Assembly: GCA_014238335.1 (NCBI GenBank)
Contig: JABABI010000032.1
Span: 1-64,000 of the forward strand
Source: Fuerstiella sp.
GTDB lineage: Bacteria; Planctomycetota; Planctomycetia; Planctomycetales; Planctomycetaceae
Reading direction: 5' to 3'
Length of the DNA: 64,000 bases
A program made the translations under genes and the position numbers. The notes under the pieces were generated by a model that was not told the origin of the DNA, did no database searches, and saw only the letters and a list, made by a program, of their open reading frames with translations. Below are positions 9,166 through 19,049 of this stretch, in pieces (position 1 is the first letter of the stretch; each line of letters opens with the position of its first letter).

Positions 9166-9832
9166 ACGGGTTCTTGTCATCGCTGCTCATCCGGACGATG
9201 AACTGCTCGGCTGTGGCGGCACTGTCGCGCTGCACACACAGGCCGGAGACGAAGTCACGTCTGTCATCGTGTGCGAAGGCGAATCTCTGCGCTACGGTGA
9301 AGACGGAGTCGGTCAAACAGACCACATCCAGGAAGCTGCCAGGGTCCTTGGAGTGAAGGAAGCACGTACTCTGAAGTTTCCGGACCAGAAACTGGACACA
9401 TTCACTCTGACGGAAATTATCACTCCGCTGGAACAGGCTGTCCAGGACACCAGACCGCACATCATCTACACGCAGTATGGAGGCGACATCAATCGCGACC
9501 ACGAATTACTGTTTAAGGCCATGCTGGTCGCTTCCCGACCGACGGAAGATTTCATCGAAGCAGTTTATGCATTTGACACCGCCAGCAGCACAGAATGGGC
9601 CTATCCGCGCACATTCATCCCCGATGTCTGGGTCGATATCACGTCAACACTGCAGACAAAGCTGGACGCCATGGCCTGTTACGAAAGCGAAGTACGCGCC
9701 TATCCTCACCCGCGGTCACTGGACGCGCTGGCTAACCGATCTGCGGCCTGGGGAAATCAATGCTGCATGAAGCATGCAGAAGTTTTTATGACCGTTCGCA
9801 GGACTCTTCGAAATGGCCAAACGCCTGTTTGA
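9155..9832 (+). CDS. PIG-L/LmbE-family zinc deacetylase
   Basis: A 225-residue protein with the N-terminal AAHPDDELLGCGGT motif, whose His and Asp residues bind zinc, and a distal His in INRDHELLFKA that would complete the site. The family removes acetyl groups from N-acetylated sugars such as GlcNAc-PI, mycothiol or bacillithiol precursors and lipid-linked glycans. The ATG at 9155 lies inside the end of the formyltransferase gene (11-base overlap) and its own end overlaps the next gene by 20 bases, so the three are almost certainly co-translated. A deacetylase freeing an amine beside a formyltransferase suggests consecutive steps on one amino sugar; that is inference. Confidence 0.9.
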   Translation: MPHKRVLVIAAHPDDELLGCGGTVALHTQAGDEVTSVIVCEGESLRYGEDGVGQTDHIQEAARVLGVKEARTLKFPDQKLDTFTLTEIITPLEQAVQDTRPHIIYTQYGGDINRDHELLFKAMLVASRPTEDFIEAVYAFDTASSTEWAYPRTFIPDVWVDITSTLQTKLDAMACYESEVRAYPHPRSLDALANRSAAWGNQCCMKHAEVFMTVRRTLRNGQTPV

Positions 9833-10508
9833 CATTCTGGCCTCGCTGGCAGCTCTGCTTCTGCTGGGGCCCGTAATTCTGTTCGCGGCCGCCGGAATTC
9901 GCCTGTCAAGCCGGGGACCGGCGTTCTACTGCCCAAAGCGAGCTGGGCTGCGAGGCCAGCCATTCACACTGCTGAAGCTGCGAACCATGCACGTTAACCA
10001 AGGAGCCAACGTCAGCGTCGTCACCGGTGCCAACGATTCGCGTGTCTTTGCCTTTGGCAGCGTGCTGCGAAAACTAAAGATTGACGAACTGCCACAGCTG
10101 TGGAATATTTTGCGGAGCGACATGTCAGTTGTCGGTCCTCGTCCGGAAGATCTGAAGATCGTTGCACAGCATTACGACGAAATCGGCATGTCGACGCTGG
10201 CCGTTCGTCCTGGACTGGCCGGAGTCAGCAGTATTTACAACTACACACACGGCGAAAAAATGCTGACGGGCCCCGACCCGGAACAGATCTATGCGAGGGA
10301 TCTGCTGCCCGTCAAACTGGCTCTTGAAGCCGTTTATCTGCGACGAGCGTCGATAACTTATGACTTTGGGCTGATCCTTCGAACCGTTGCCGCAATCATA
10401 CGCATCGCGTCAGGTCAGAAAGAATTCCCGGACCCGCCGGAAATGTCAGTCGCCCGCAGTTTGCTTGAGGAGTCAAAGCGGACGTCAACTGATCGTCACG
10501 TGGCCTAA
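9813..10508 (+). CDS. Bacterial sugar-phosphate transferase (WcaJ/PglC-type)
   Basis: A 231-residue membrane-associated initiating glycosyl-1-phosphate transferase. It has one N-terminal membrane segment (ILASLAALLLLGPVILFAAA), then the KLRTM motif and the conserved block DELPQLWNILRSDMSVVGPR typical of the bacterial sugar transferase family. Such enzymes place the first sugar-1-phosphate onto undecaprenyl phosphate at the start of O-antigen, capsule or exopolysaccharide repeat synthesis. It overlaps the deacetylase gene by 20 bases and is the last gene of the unit. The short form (one membrane helix, no CoA-binding-like N-terminal domain) resembles PglC. No flippase, polymerase or other glycosyltransferase is nearby. 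Confidence 0.93.
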   Translation: MAKRLFDILASLAALLLLGPVILFAAAGIRLSSRGPAFYCPKRAGLRGQPFTLLKLRTMHVNQGANVSVVTGANDSRVFAFGSVLRKLKIDELPQLWNILRSDMSVVGPRPEDLKIVAQHYDEIGMSTLAVRPGLAGVSSIYNYTHGEKMLTGPDPEQIYARDLLPVKLALEAVYLRRASITYDFGLILRTVAAIIRIASGQKEFPDPPEMSVARSLLEESKRTSTDRHVA

Positions 10509-10622
10509 GACACTGCCGCGTCAACGCTCAGGAATTACGATTACGCCAGGGACCGCCCGCGACGTCTCACGGTGACGCTGTGTTAAGGTTCTCCGCAGTG
10601 CACCGTTCCGCTCCCTGACTGT

Positions 10623-13600
10623 CTAGTCCCGGCGCTGGAACCGGGCATTGTCATCGCCGATGAAGTTCGTCATTGACGGATCAGCGAACTCGGCCATCAC
10701 CGTTTCAATGACATCAGACAGTCCGGCGGAAATTTCAGATGCAGGTACAACCGCCTGCGAGGGTTCGTCGCTTGCGGAAGCCGGCTGAGCAACCTCATCA
10801 GCATTCGACTGCACTTCTGCGGGACGTTCGGCGGCTTCTACTTCCACGTTCTTTGTCGGCAACGTGACATCCAAGGATGTCAGAGCAACCTCAAGTTCAT
10901 CAGGCTGCTCTGTAGCGTCAAGGCTGGCGAAGTTGGAGTCGACAATAAACGCCTTAGAATTACTCCAACCGCTGGCAGTTCCCGCTGAGTTAAATGCCCG
11001 GACCCAGAATCGATAGGTTCCATTTTGCAGCGTATGCGTTGAAACGGCGACGTCATTGACGATATTAAGTTCGTTCACGTTTACCTGAATTACGATCGAT
11101 TCCTGTCGCAGGAGATCGCGGACCAGAATCTGATATCGAACACTGTCCGGCGAATGCAACCATTCAAACGTAACCTGATTGTCCTTATCGGTGACGGTGC
11201 CAACGGGGCCGAAGGCAACAGGAGTTGTGGCGTTCGGGACATCGATTCTGATGTCATACCAATCACTCCATTCGCCCAGTTCACCGACGGAGTTCTCTCC
11301 GCGGACGCGAGCCCGATAGGTCGCCTCGGACAGTGTCAGGTTGACCGTGTACCGTTGCGTCAAAATTCCCGTTGTGTCGATCAGCAGTTCCCCGGAGGCT
11401 GCGGCTTCAAGCTGCAGATGGTAGTTGTCGACCGGATCGAGTGTCGTCCAGGCGATGGTTGGAGTCAGAGTCTCAACGCTGCCCACAGCGTTACGAAATG
11501 GTTCTGTAATCGTGGGTTTGGCCGGTGCTGGCACGTCAAGGATGAATTTGTGAACACTACTCCATTCCCCAACTTCCCCGGCTTCGTTGAAGCCCCGAAC
11601 CCAAGCCCTGTAATTCCCCTGCGGCAGGTCTTCCGTCGACGTGAAGCTGGTGCCTGTCAGAGCTCTTTCGTGAATGATCCGGTTGGTACCACTATCCAGG
11701 TGGTTCACCCACAACTCGTACGTATCGCCATTGTTAACAGCTGTCCAGGTAAACACAGGAACGGACGTCAACACCTTTGCCAGAACTATCCCGTCGTCGT
11801 CCAGCGTCACCGGACCTGTAACTGTTGGTCGACCGGCAGGCAAAAGATCCACTTCAAATGTCAAGGCCTGGCTCCATGCACTCTTTTCGCCAACAGCATT
11901 CGTCCCCTGCACCCATGCCCTGTAGAGTCCCTGTGTCAATTCGCTGGTTGGTGTAAACGAATTTACGCCCAACAGGCCAACTTTATGAATGACACGTGCC
12001 TGACCGGTCGTGAGATTGTTCACCCACAACTGGTAACTGTGGCCATATGCCTGAGCATCCCATGTAATCGTCGGTGTCAGATCATCTGTCGTCCCGATCG
12101 ACGCCAGCACAGGAACCTCTGGTGTAGGAACATCCAGTGTGAAAACCTCCGGATCACTCCATGGGCTGAGTTCACCGATTGCATTGAACGTCCGAACCCA
12201 TGCCGCATATTGACCCTCACCCGGCAACTGACTGAACCATGTGTAGCTACTGCCATAATGCTCAGTAACATAAATAATTCTGTCGTATTTGGCTGCTACC
12301 TGTGGAGTCCCTGTTCCAGGCCGAACTTTGCCCACCCATAGTGTGCTTGTCGTTGCATTTTCCGTGGTCCACCGAAATTGCGGTTGTGCGTTTGCCAAAG
12401 TTTCCGCTGTCGGACTAAGAATTACCGGCTTCGGTGGATCAGGGAAGTCAATCTTGAAGGTCGCGGGAAGGCTCAGAGGTGACGTTTCACCCAACTCATT
12501 CACGCCCGCCACCCGAAGCTGATACGTTCCCTGAAGCAACTGTGGCAATTGAAACGTCGTCGTCGTAATTCCAGTTTCATCGACAACCACGTAGCCGGAC
12601 TGATCCGTTACCTGCAGATCATACGTGATCGCGAACGCTTCAGCGGTCCACTCAGCCAGAGGAGCCAGGTTCTGAATAACACCCGTGGGTGAAATGACAG
12701 TAGGGGCAAGCGGCTCCGGCACATCAATGGTAAATGCAGTGAGCTGACTGAATGGTCCTGCCTCGTTTTCAACGTTGACCGCCTGCACTCGAGCACTATA
12801 GTCGCCCTGGCTGAGCATGGGAGACGGAAACGACGTTCCAACGATAGCCTGCTGAGAGATCACAGTCGCGCCGACCGCATCAGTGACTTCCAGGTTGTAC
12901 GTCGCGCCATTGGGAACCGCCGTCCACTGAATTATGGGAGCTGTATCCGCAATTGTGCCGGTAGGAGCTGTGATCTGCGGCGCTACAGGTGGCAGAATCT
13001 CGACTTCACTACCGAAGAAATTGAGTTCAAAAGAGCCAAAATCCCCTACCGAATTCGCAACATTGTCGGTGACGGTCACCGTCCAGTCACCCTCGGACGA
13101 CTCGTCCCAGTGTCGCGTTGAAGTAAAACTCCAGTTGGTGTAGGCGTCGGCAGTTTCCCCGCCCCGAGAATTCGCCAGAACCGATTGAGTTCCCGACGGC
13201 GACGTCAAGACAACTTCCAGTTCGCCGATATTAGCCGCGTGCGTTGCGTTGAAGATAACCTGGACGTGCTCAATCGAAATGGCATCAGACGATGCAACAC
13301 TCACTGTTTGTGTGACAGAAGCGCCACCAGCGTCGGGTATTGCCTGACTCACGTCCTGCAATCCCGTCGAATGGGTCAGTTCCTGTCCCAGTAACGCATG
13401 CCCCACAGCCGCGTTGACCGCAGCGGTGGCATCAATCCCGCCAAATCCATAGTTGCGGTTCACCCATAACCCAGCGCCGTTCTGACTCCAGTTCGAGTCG
13501 CCGGGGTCCACTCGTTCCGATGTGTGAACAAGTATGTCCTGAACGTCTCGATACGTCAGATTCGGGTTGGCCTCCAGCATCAGTGCGACGACACCGGTCA

Positions 13601-14810
13601 CTAAAGGCGAGGCTGAGGAGGTCCCGTTAAACGTGCTTGTATAATTGGTGTTGTCGTAGCCGACGGATCCCTCAATATCAGTGGTGGTCACAGGATCGGC
13701 GTAGCCGGAGACCAATAATGCGGCACCTGGATTGCTGTAGGAAGCGCGAGAACCGTTGTCCAGGAGAGCTGCTACTGCAATTGTGTACCTGGAGTTGGCC
13801 AGCGGGTTGTAGTTAACATCGTCCTCACGTGCTCCGTCGTTTCCTGCTGCAAATACGTGAATCCTGCCAAGACCTCCCCGTCCGGTCGTAGCCGCCTGTT
13901 CCAATGCTGCCAGTTGCAATGGACCGCGAGGTGTAATCCTAGAGACCGCACCGGGGCCCCAACTGTTGTTGTACACATCAATCACCTCCGGATTAATGGT
14001 CAACGCCTCCGCAATGTCCTGATCGCTAATCAGACCACCAATCAGCCTTAAAGCGACCAGTTCGGCATCGTACGCAGCTCCGGTGACTCCAGTCCCATTG
14101 TTACCTCTGGCAGCCACGATGCCGGAGACAGCTGTACCATGGAACTCATCCGCGCCTGGACTTGGGTCGATGTCGTTTCCAAGCCAGTCAAAATCGATAT
14201 CAGTTCTTATGTTTGCAGCCAGGTCCTCATGGTCGAGCTGAGTACCATTGTCAATGATACCAACTGTGACCCCCTTCCCGGTGTAATTGTCCCATACGTC
14301 CACGATGTTGGCATCCGCCCCGACGGTCCCACCTGACTGGCCGGTGTTCCTGAGATGCCACTGGTCACTGAAGAGCGGATCGTTCGGCACGGCATAGGTG
14401 GAGTAAGTCACCAAGACATTGGGATTCAGGTATGTAAACCCCGGCAATAGAGAAAACGCGTCCGCCGCCTGGTTAATGGTCACATCCTGAGCAAAATCAA
14501 GGGTGTAGCCATTGGCCACAAATTCAGATGCCGTAACAGAAGACGCACCGGTGCTTTGCAGAAGCCCCGCTTCACTCTGCGGCGCATCAAAAGCAACGAA
14601 GTAGGAGTCGATGGCCTGGCTTTCACCCAATTGACTCAAAACCAGAGGGTCGTACAAAACATCGCTCAGATCCGCAGCCAGCAACAGCCGAGGCTCCATG
14701 AGCTCAGGACCTGCCACACGGTCGCGCGACCGGCCGCCATAACGACGACTCCGCATGTCGGTGGAGAAGCAGCGGTTCAGAAACCTCATCATTTCGCTGA
14801 CTGACTTCAT
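10623..14810 (-). CDS. LEPR-XLL secreted subtilase with P domain and tandem beta-sandwich repeats
   Basis: A 1395-residue protein whose N-terminus carries the planctomycete LEPR-XLL-type motif (LMEPRLLLAA, residues 37-46), followed by a propeptide-like region and an S8 peptidase domain. Its catalytic triad is visible: Asp187 (GIIDNGTQ), His224 (FHGTAVSG) and Ser398 (NGTSSASP), with oxyanion Asn324 (AAGND). A proprotein-convertase P domain follows at about 470-605. Seven fibronectin-III/Big-like repeats run from about 610 to 1310, each with a P-x-W(T/D)-x-Y-L/W-V pattern, probably for surface or substrate binding. An acidic Ala/Glu-rich tail ends the protein. It is a single-gene unit facing the sugar-transferase gene. 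Substrate and location (surface or secreted) are inferred. Confidence 0.93.
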   Translation of the reverse strand: MKSVSEMMRFLNRCFSTDMRSRRYGGRSRDRVAGPELMEPRLLLAADLSDVLYDPLVLSQLGESQAIDSYFVAFDAPQSEAGLLQSTGASSVTASEFVANGYTLDFAQDVTINQAADAFSLLPGFTYLNPNVLVTYSTYAVPNDPLFSDQWHLRNTGQSGGTVGADANIVDVWDNYTGKGVTVGIIDNGTQLDHEDLAANIRTDIDFDWLGNDIDPSPGADEFHGTAVSGIVAARGNNGTGVTGAAYDAELVALRLIGGLISDQDIAEALTINPEVIDVYNNSWGPGAVSRITPRGPLQLAALEQAATTGRGGLGRIHVFAAGNDGAREDDVNYNPLANSRYTIAVAALLDNGSRASYSNPGAALLVSGYADPVTTTDIEGSVGYDNTNYTSTFNGTSSASPLVTGVVALMLEANPNLTYRDVQDILVHTSERVDPGDSNWSQNGAGLWVNRNYGFGGIDATAAVNAAVGHALLGQELTHSTGLQDVSQAIPDAGGASVTQTVSVASSDAISIEHVQVIFNATHAANIGELEVVLTSPSGTQSVLANSRGGETADAYTNWSFTSTRHWDESSEGDWTVTVTDNVANSVGDFGSFELNFFGSEVEILPPVAPQITAPTGTIADTAPIIQWTAVPNGATYNLEVTDAVGATVISQQAIVGTSFPSPMLSQGDYSARVQAVNVENEAGPFSQLTAFTIDVPEPLAPTVISPTGVIQNLAPLAEWTAEAFAITYDLQVTDQSGYVVVDETGITTTTFQLPQLLQGTYQLRVAGVNELGETSPLSLPATFKIDFPDPPKPVILSPTAETLANAQPQFRWTTENATTSTLWVGKVRPGTGTPQVAAKYDRIIYVTEHYGSSYTWFSQLPGEGQYAAWVRTFNAIGELSPWSDPEVFTLDVPTPEVPVLASIGTTDDLTPTITWDAQAYGHSYQLWVNNLTTGQARVIHKVGLLGVNSFTPTSELTQGLYRAWVQGTNAVGEKSAWSQALTFEVDLLPAGRPTVTGPVTLDDDGIVLAKVLTSVPVFTWTAVNNGDTYELWVNHLDSGTNRIIHERALTGTSFTSTEDLPQGNYRAWVRGFNEAGEVGEWSSVHKFILDVPAPAKPTITEPFRNAVGSVETLTPTIAWTTLDPVDNYHLQLEAAASGELLIDTTGILTQRYTVNLTLSEATYRARVRGENSVGELGEWSDWYDIRIDVPNATTPVAFGPVGTVTDKDNQVTFEWLHSPDSVRYQILVRDLLRQESIVIQVNVNELNIVNDVAVSTHTLQNGTYRFWVRAFNSAGTASGWSNSKAFIVDSNFASLDATEQPDELEVALTSLDVTLPTKNVEVEAAERPAEVQSNADEVAQPASASDEPSQAVVPASEISAGLSDVIETVMAEFADPSMTNFIGDDNARFQRRD

Positions 14811-15378
14811 TGATCACAGCCTCTTTGAACAACTCGAACAGCAACCATTTTCCCGGCAGCGCGCATGTTCAACGCATTACCGAACGAGCAGAATGGCCTC
14901 TCAGAACTATCGGACGATGAACTGACAGGAAAACCAACAGAATAAAACAGATGGCACCGAATTTGTAACAAATCTGATTTGTCGTTCGGTCCTTCGGATC
15001 AGATCAAAACGGAAAGCATGGGTCGTCTGGCGATTCCCGAATATGCCGATTATTCGGCCGCCAGACGTCGGCAGGCTCTGCCGGTTCAACAGCAGGCGGA
15101 ACCGCCAACACGGCTATTGCAGAACAATCTGGATGCCTCAGGTTACCTGGTGGCGGCAATTTACAAAAGCGACCGCAAAATTCAATTTACAGCGAACCTG
15201 TGACTTTGCCTTCGTTTCGACAGAAGTGAAGAAAACCTCGACTTAAACATCGCATCAATTGGACGTGTACGCTTCGTGAAGTCGACGTGGACAGATAAAT
15301 TCGTATATGACCAGTTTCGAATTAAAAATGGTGTCTCTACGGTGAGGCAGCCCCACACTACCTGAAAGCATTCCAACC
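14811..15378. other. Divergent intergenic region with one hairpin
   Basis: This 568-base gap separates the divergent subtilase and glnS genes and should hold their promoters. Apart from the inverted repeat at 15024-15067 I see no gene, RNA or operator. Short frames here lack a ribosome-binding site and family resemblance. Confidence 0.4.
15024..15067. repeat. Compound inverted repeat upstream of glnS
   Basis: Outer arms CGTCTGGCG (15024-15032) and CGCCAGACG (15059-15067) are perfect nine-base complements. Inner arms CCGAAT (15037-15042) and ATTCGG (15052-15057) also pair, leaving a nine-base loop. No T-run follows on either strand, so it is not an obvious terminator. It could be a small dispersed repeat or a protein-binding site. 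Confidence 0.7.
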
Positions 15379-17070
15379 ATGCCCGGAACAGACAGCGCCC
15401 CCTCAGACCATCGTGATTTCGTGCGACAAATCGTCGAAGACGACATCCGCACGGGCAAATGGGAGGGAATCGTCAAGACCCGTTTTCCTCCGGAACCCAA
15501 TGGGTATCTGCACATCGGCCACGCCAAGTCAATCTGTCTGAACTTCGGCATTGCTCAGGAGTACCGCGGCACGTGCAATCTGCGGTTTGACGATACGAAT
15601 CCGGAAAAGGAAGACGTGGAATACGTCGAATCCATCAAGGCAGATATTCGATGGCTGGGCTTTGACTGGGAAGACCGTCTGTTCTTCGCATCGGACTATT
15701 TCGAGCAGCTCTATCAATGGGCGGAGCATCTCATCAGCGACGACAAGGCGTACGTATGCAGCCTGCCCCTTGAAGACATTCGAGCAGGCCGCGGGACACC
15801 ATCGCAGCCAGGAACCGACAGTCCGCATCGAAGTCGCAGCAGAGAAGAAAACCTGGATCTGTTTCGGCGTATGAAAGCCGGCGAATTCGACGAAGGTGAG
15901 CACGTACTGCGGGCAAAAATTGACATGGGACATAAAGTCATGCTGCTCCGTGATCCGATCATGTACCGCATCCGCAACGTGACGCATCACCGCACAGGAG
16001 ACACCTGGCGCATCTATCCGACCTACGATTACACGCACGGACAGTCAGATTCCATTGAAGGAATCACACACAGTATCTGCACGCTGGAATTCGAAAACCG
16101 ACGCCCACTGTACGACTGGTTTTGCGAAAACCTGGGCATTCATCACCCTCAGCAGATCGAATTCAACCGTCTGAATTTGACGTATACGATGATGAGCAAG
16201 CGACGACTGCTGTTGCTGGTCAACGAAGGACATGTCACAGGGTGGAACGATCCACGCATGCCCACGATCTCCGGACTGCGGCGGCGGGGATACACAGCGG
16301 ACTCGATTCGCCGCCTGTGTACTCATGTCGGTGTCACCAAACATAATGCGACCACAGATATGGTCGTCCTTGAGAATCAAATCCGCGAGGAACTCAATCG
16401 AACGGCCGATCGTCGCATGGCTGTGCTGGACCCACTGAAAGTCGTCATCACGAATTATTCGGAAGGGCAATCGGAAACCCTGGAAGCAGTCAATAACCCG
16501 GAGGACCCGGTGGCCGGTTCGCGAAACGTCCCCTTTGGGCCGGAAATCTATATTGAACGAGAAGACTTCATGGAGGACCCGCCAAAGAAGTTTTTCCGTC
16601 TTGGACCGGGCCGCGAGGTGCGACTGCGCTGGGCGTACTTCGTGAAGTGCCACGACATGGTGAAAGATGCAGACGGAAATATCACAGAAATCCACTGCAC
16701 GTACGATCCGGAAACCAAGGGTGGCAACGCTCCGGACGGCAGAAAAGTAAAAGCGACGCTACACTGGGTCAGTGTCGCAGACGCCATCGATGCCGAAGTG
16801 CGGCTCTATGACCACTTGTTCCTGAAAGAAGACCCGGATGACGTGGCAGACGAGTCTCAGGACTGGCAGGACAACCTCAATCCCGACTCACTGCAGGTGA
16901 TGACAGCCAAGCTGGAACCGTCTCTGTCGGCATCGCCTCAGGGATACCGCTGTCAGTTCGAACGGAAGGGATATTTCTACGTGGATCAGGAAAGCACACC
17001 TGAAAAGCCCGTCTTCAACCGCACGACCACCCTGAAGGCACCGTGGGTCAAGAAGAAAAAATCCGGTTAA
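15379..17070 (+). CDS. glnS: Glutamine--tRNA ligase
   Basis: A 563-residue class I aminoacyl-tRNA synthetase that charges tRNA-Gln with glutamine in the cytoplasm. The HIGH-type signature is in PPEPNGYLHIGHAKS (about residues 37-50) and the KMSKS-like loop reads MSKRR at residues 272-276, the usual form in GlnRS. The C-terminal third carries the beta-barrel anticodon-binding domains (including ENQIREELN and EDFMEDPPKKFFRLGPGREV). Length is close to E. coli GlnRS (about 554). Its presence suggests direct Gln-tRNA charging rather than sole reliance on GatCAB. It is monocistronic and converges on proC. Confidence 0.97.
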   Translation: MPGTDSAPSDHRDFVRQIVEDDIRTGKWEGIVKTRFPPEPNGYLHIGHAKSICLNFGIAQEYRGTCNLRFDDTNPEKEDVEYVESIKADIRWLGFDWEDRLFFASDYFEQLYQWAEHLISDDKAYVCSLPLEDIRAGRGTPSQPGTDSPHRSRSREENLDLFRRMKAGEFDEGEHVLRAKIDMGHKVMLLRDPIMYRIRNVTHHRTGDTWRIYPTYDYTHGQSDSIEGITHSICTLEFENRRPLYDWFCENLGIHHPQQIEFNRLNLTYTMMSKRRLLLLVNEGHVTGWNDPRMPTISGLRRRGYTADSIRRLCTHVGVTKHNATTDMVVLENQIREELNRTADRRMAVLDPLKVVITNYSEGQSETLEAVNNPEDPVAGSRNVPFGPEIYIEREDFMEDPPKKFFRLGPGREVRLRWAYFVKCHDMVKDADGNITEIHCTYDPETKGGNAPDGRKVKATLHWVSVADAIDAEVRLYDHLFLKEDPDDVADESQDWQDNLNPDSLQVMTAKLEPSLSASPQGYRCQFERKGYFYVDQESTPEKPVFNRTTTLKAPWVKKKKSG

Positions 17071-17191
17071 TGGAAGCTTCTGCGTTACAATCGAATGAAC
17101 CTGGTTGTCGCGACTGCAGACAGATCGCCGCTTTGTCGTCGCGATCGCAGACGGCGACTCGTGACACCGCTGTCCGCCGTTGAGAACCCGG

Positions 17192-18007
17192 TCAGCCAAG
17201 TTCCTGCGAGCGCTTCGTTGACGCAGCAACAGCGTTCATCAGAGCGGCTCGTACACCCGCCTTTTCCATTTCATGGATCGCTGCGATCGTCGTTCCGCCG
17301 GGGCTGGTCACAGCGTCCTTCAGCGCGGCAGGATGTTCACCAGTCTGCAGCACCATCTCGGCTGCACCCGCAACCGTTTGTGCGGCCAGTCGAGTCGCCA
17401 TGTCGCGAGGCAGTCCAACCTGTACACCTCCGTCACTGAGCGCTTCGATTATCTGAAAAACATACGCCGGCCCGCTGCCGGAAAGTCCCGTGACTGCGTC
17501 CAGTAATTTCTCCGGAACGTTCTCCACCAGACCAACGGTTTTCAGCAGTTCGTTCACGGTCTTCTCATCGTCGTCGGTGGCGCAGCTGCCACGACTCACA
17601 CCGCAGGCACCACGGCCAATCAAACACGGCGTGTTGGGCATCACCCGTATCAGTCTTGTTCCTGACGGCAACCCTGATTCCAGCGTCGAGATCGTCAGGC
17701 CGGCGGCAATCGACACCACCAGCTTTGAAGACAACGTCAGGGAATCAAGTGCTGCCAGCGCCGATTTCATGACCTGCGGTTTGACCGCCAGAAAAATGAT
17801 ATCAGCATTGCTCAGCGTGGGGTCTGCGGTCTCACCCACGACTGCCGCGTCACCCACCACCCGCAGAAACTGTTCACGCGACGCCGCCACCGGATCGGCT
17901 CCCAGAATCTGACATGCGGTTAGCAGTTCCCTGGTGAATCCGGTGGCCAGAGCCGTGGCCATTCGACCTGTACCGAGAAATCCGATTTTGACGTTTTGTA
18001 GCTGCAT
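17192..18007 (-). CDS. proC: Pyrroline-5-carboxylate reductase
   Basis: A 271-residue enzyme catalysing NAD(P)H reduction of 1-pyrroline-5-carboxylate to proline, the last step of proline synthesis. The Rossmann motif GFLGTGRMATALA is at the N-terminus and the family signature GLSGSGPAYVFQIIEALSDG lies at about residues 170-190, followed by the helical dimerisation domain ending in MEKAGVRAALMNAV. Full family length. It is a single gene convergent with glnS; no proA or proB is close by. Confidence 0.96.
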   Translation of the reverse strand: MQLQNVKIGFLGTGRMATALATGFTRELLTACQILGADPVAASREQFLRVVGDAAVVGETADPTLSNADIIFLAVKPQVMKSALAALDSLTLSSKLVVSIAAGLTISTLESGLPSGTRLIRVMPNTPCLIGRGACGVSRGSCATDDDEKTVNELLKTVGLVENVPEKLLDAVTGLSGSGPAYVFQIIEALSDGGVQVGLPRDMATRLAAQTVAGAAEMVLQTGEHPAALKDAVTSPGGTTIAAIHEMEKAGVRAALMNAVAASTKRSQELG

Positions 18008-18252
18008 GCAGTTTCCACCCTAGGTGTAATCTTTCATTCTGACCCGATCGCTGGTAGCCTGAGTGGGCATTCTGTGCCCTGAATTGCGGATTTCACCATC
18101 AGACTGAACGGATTGGCGGAATTTCTGCGGATCAGAGACACAAATCAGAGATTTGTGATGTTCTTTCGGGTGTTCTCCCGCCTTATTTCTTTATCTCCGG
18201 CGACATCAGAGTACACACCGTTCGATACCTGCAGCCAGAAACAGATGCGACA

Positions 18253-18898
18253 ATGAACGCTTGCATTTTTTGATTGCTGTTCTGATCGCGTTGATCACCG
18301 CCGACCTGACACTCGCTCAGGAAATGCGCAAAGTGACCGTTACGACGTGGCTGATGGCAAGCCTGTGGTTGTCGAATAGAAGGTCGCCCCGCCAGTCGGC
18401 GATGGCAAGAAACCTGAGGCTGAAAAAGATAAAGCTAAGGAAGCGGAAACGGTCGCTCAGGCCGTCAAGGATGTCTTTCGGGACCTGCTGAGTTCCAACG
18501 ACAATACACTGAAAAAGAAAGGAAATGACAAGTCACAGCAACAGTCGCGGTATTCGTATTTTGGCAGCCACATGGATGGTGACAGCAACGATTCCCCCAT
18601 CCGTTTTAAGGGCCTGCTGTCGATTGGAGTCGACCCCATATCAGACACTCTGGTCGTTTCATCCACGGCTTCACTGATGGAAACGATCAGCGAACTGGAC
18701 AAAGCAGCCGAACAGTCGTCGTCCGTTCAGATACCGAAGCTGACCCCGACCGTCAACATCGTGTGGATCCAGGAACGCCTCAGCGAAGCTCCGGGAACTT
18801 CGAGCAGGAAATCTGAAGGACAACAGAAGAACAGAAACGGCCGCGAAGCTCCGAATGGAATTCCGGTCGGCGGCCCGCCAAATCCTGGCTCAAAATAA
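18253..18898 (+). pseudogene. Decayed secretin-domain protein gene
   Basis: The remains of one gene are spread over all three plus frames. ATG 18253 opens six codons (MNACIF); a frame slip at the six-T run would join these to a hydrophobic signal-like segment (LIAVLIALITADLTLAQ, frame from 18261); a second slip near 18340 leads into the body. In the body frame an in-frame TAG at 18377-18379 precedes a charged Lys/Glu stretch and then FKGLLSIGVDPISDTLVVSS, which resembles the secretin short (N-type) domain of planctomycete type II secretion-like proteins. The body then runs to a stop at 18898. Two frame changes and a stop argue strongly for decay. Even the repaired product (about 210 residues) would be a fragment of a usual secretin-like protein. 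Confidence 0.7.
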
Positions 18899-19049
18899 TA
18901 TTGTCACCTGCCTGAGGGGGACGGCAGATGTGTCAGCAGTCTGTGGTGAAACGCAATGCCACACCTGAGCTGGTCACAGGAGCAGTCGCAACCGGCCGAC
19001 CGCCGGATGTACACGACACAGCGAGTTGACGTCGCCCGCCATCGCCAAC

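Noticed and set aside
11154..12341. 395-codon plus-strand frame opposite the subtilase repeats
   Set aside because: Composition is rich in Cys, Arg and Gln with no domain; the opposite strand carries clear repeats of a secreted protein.
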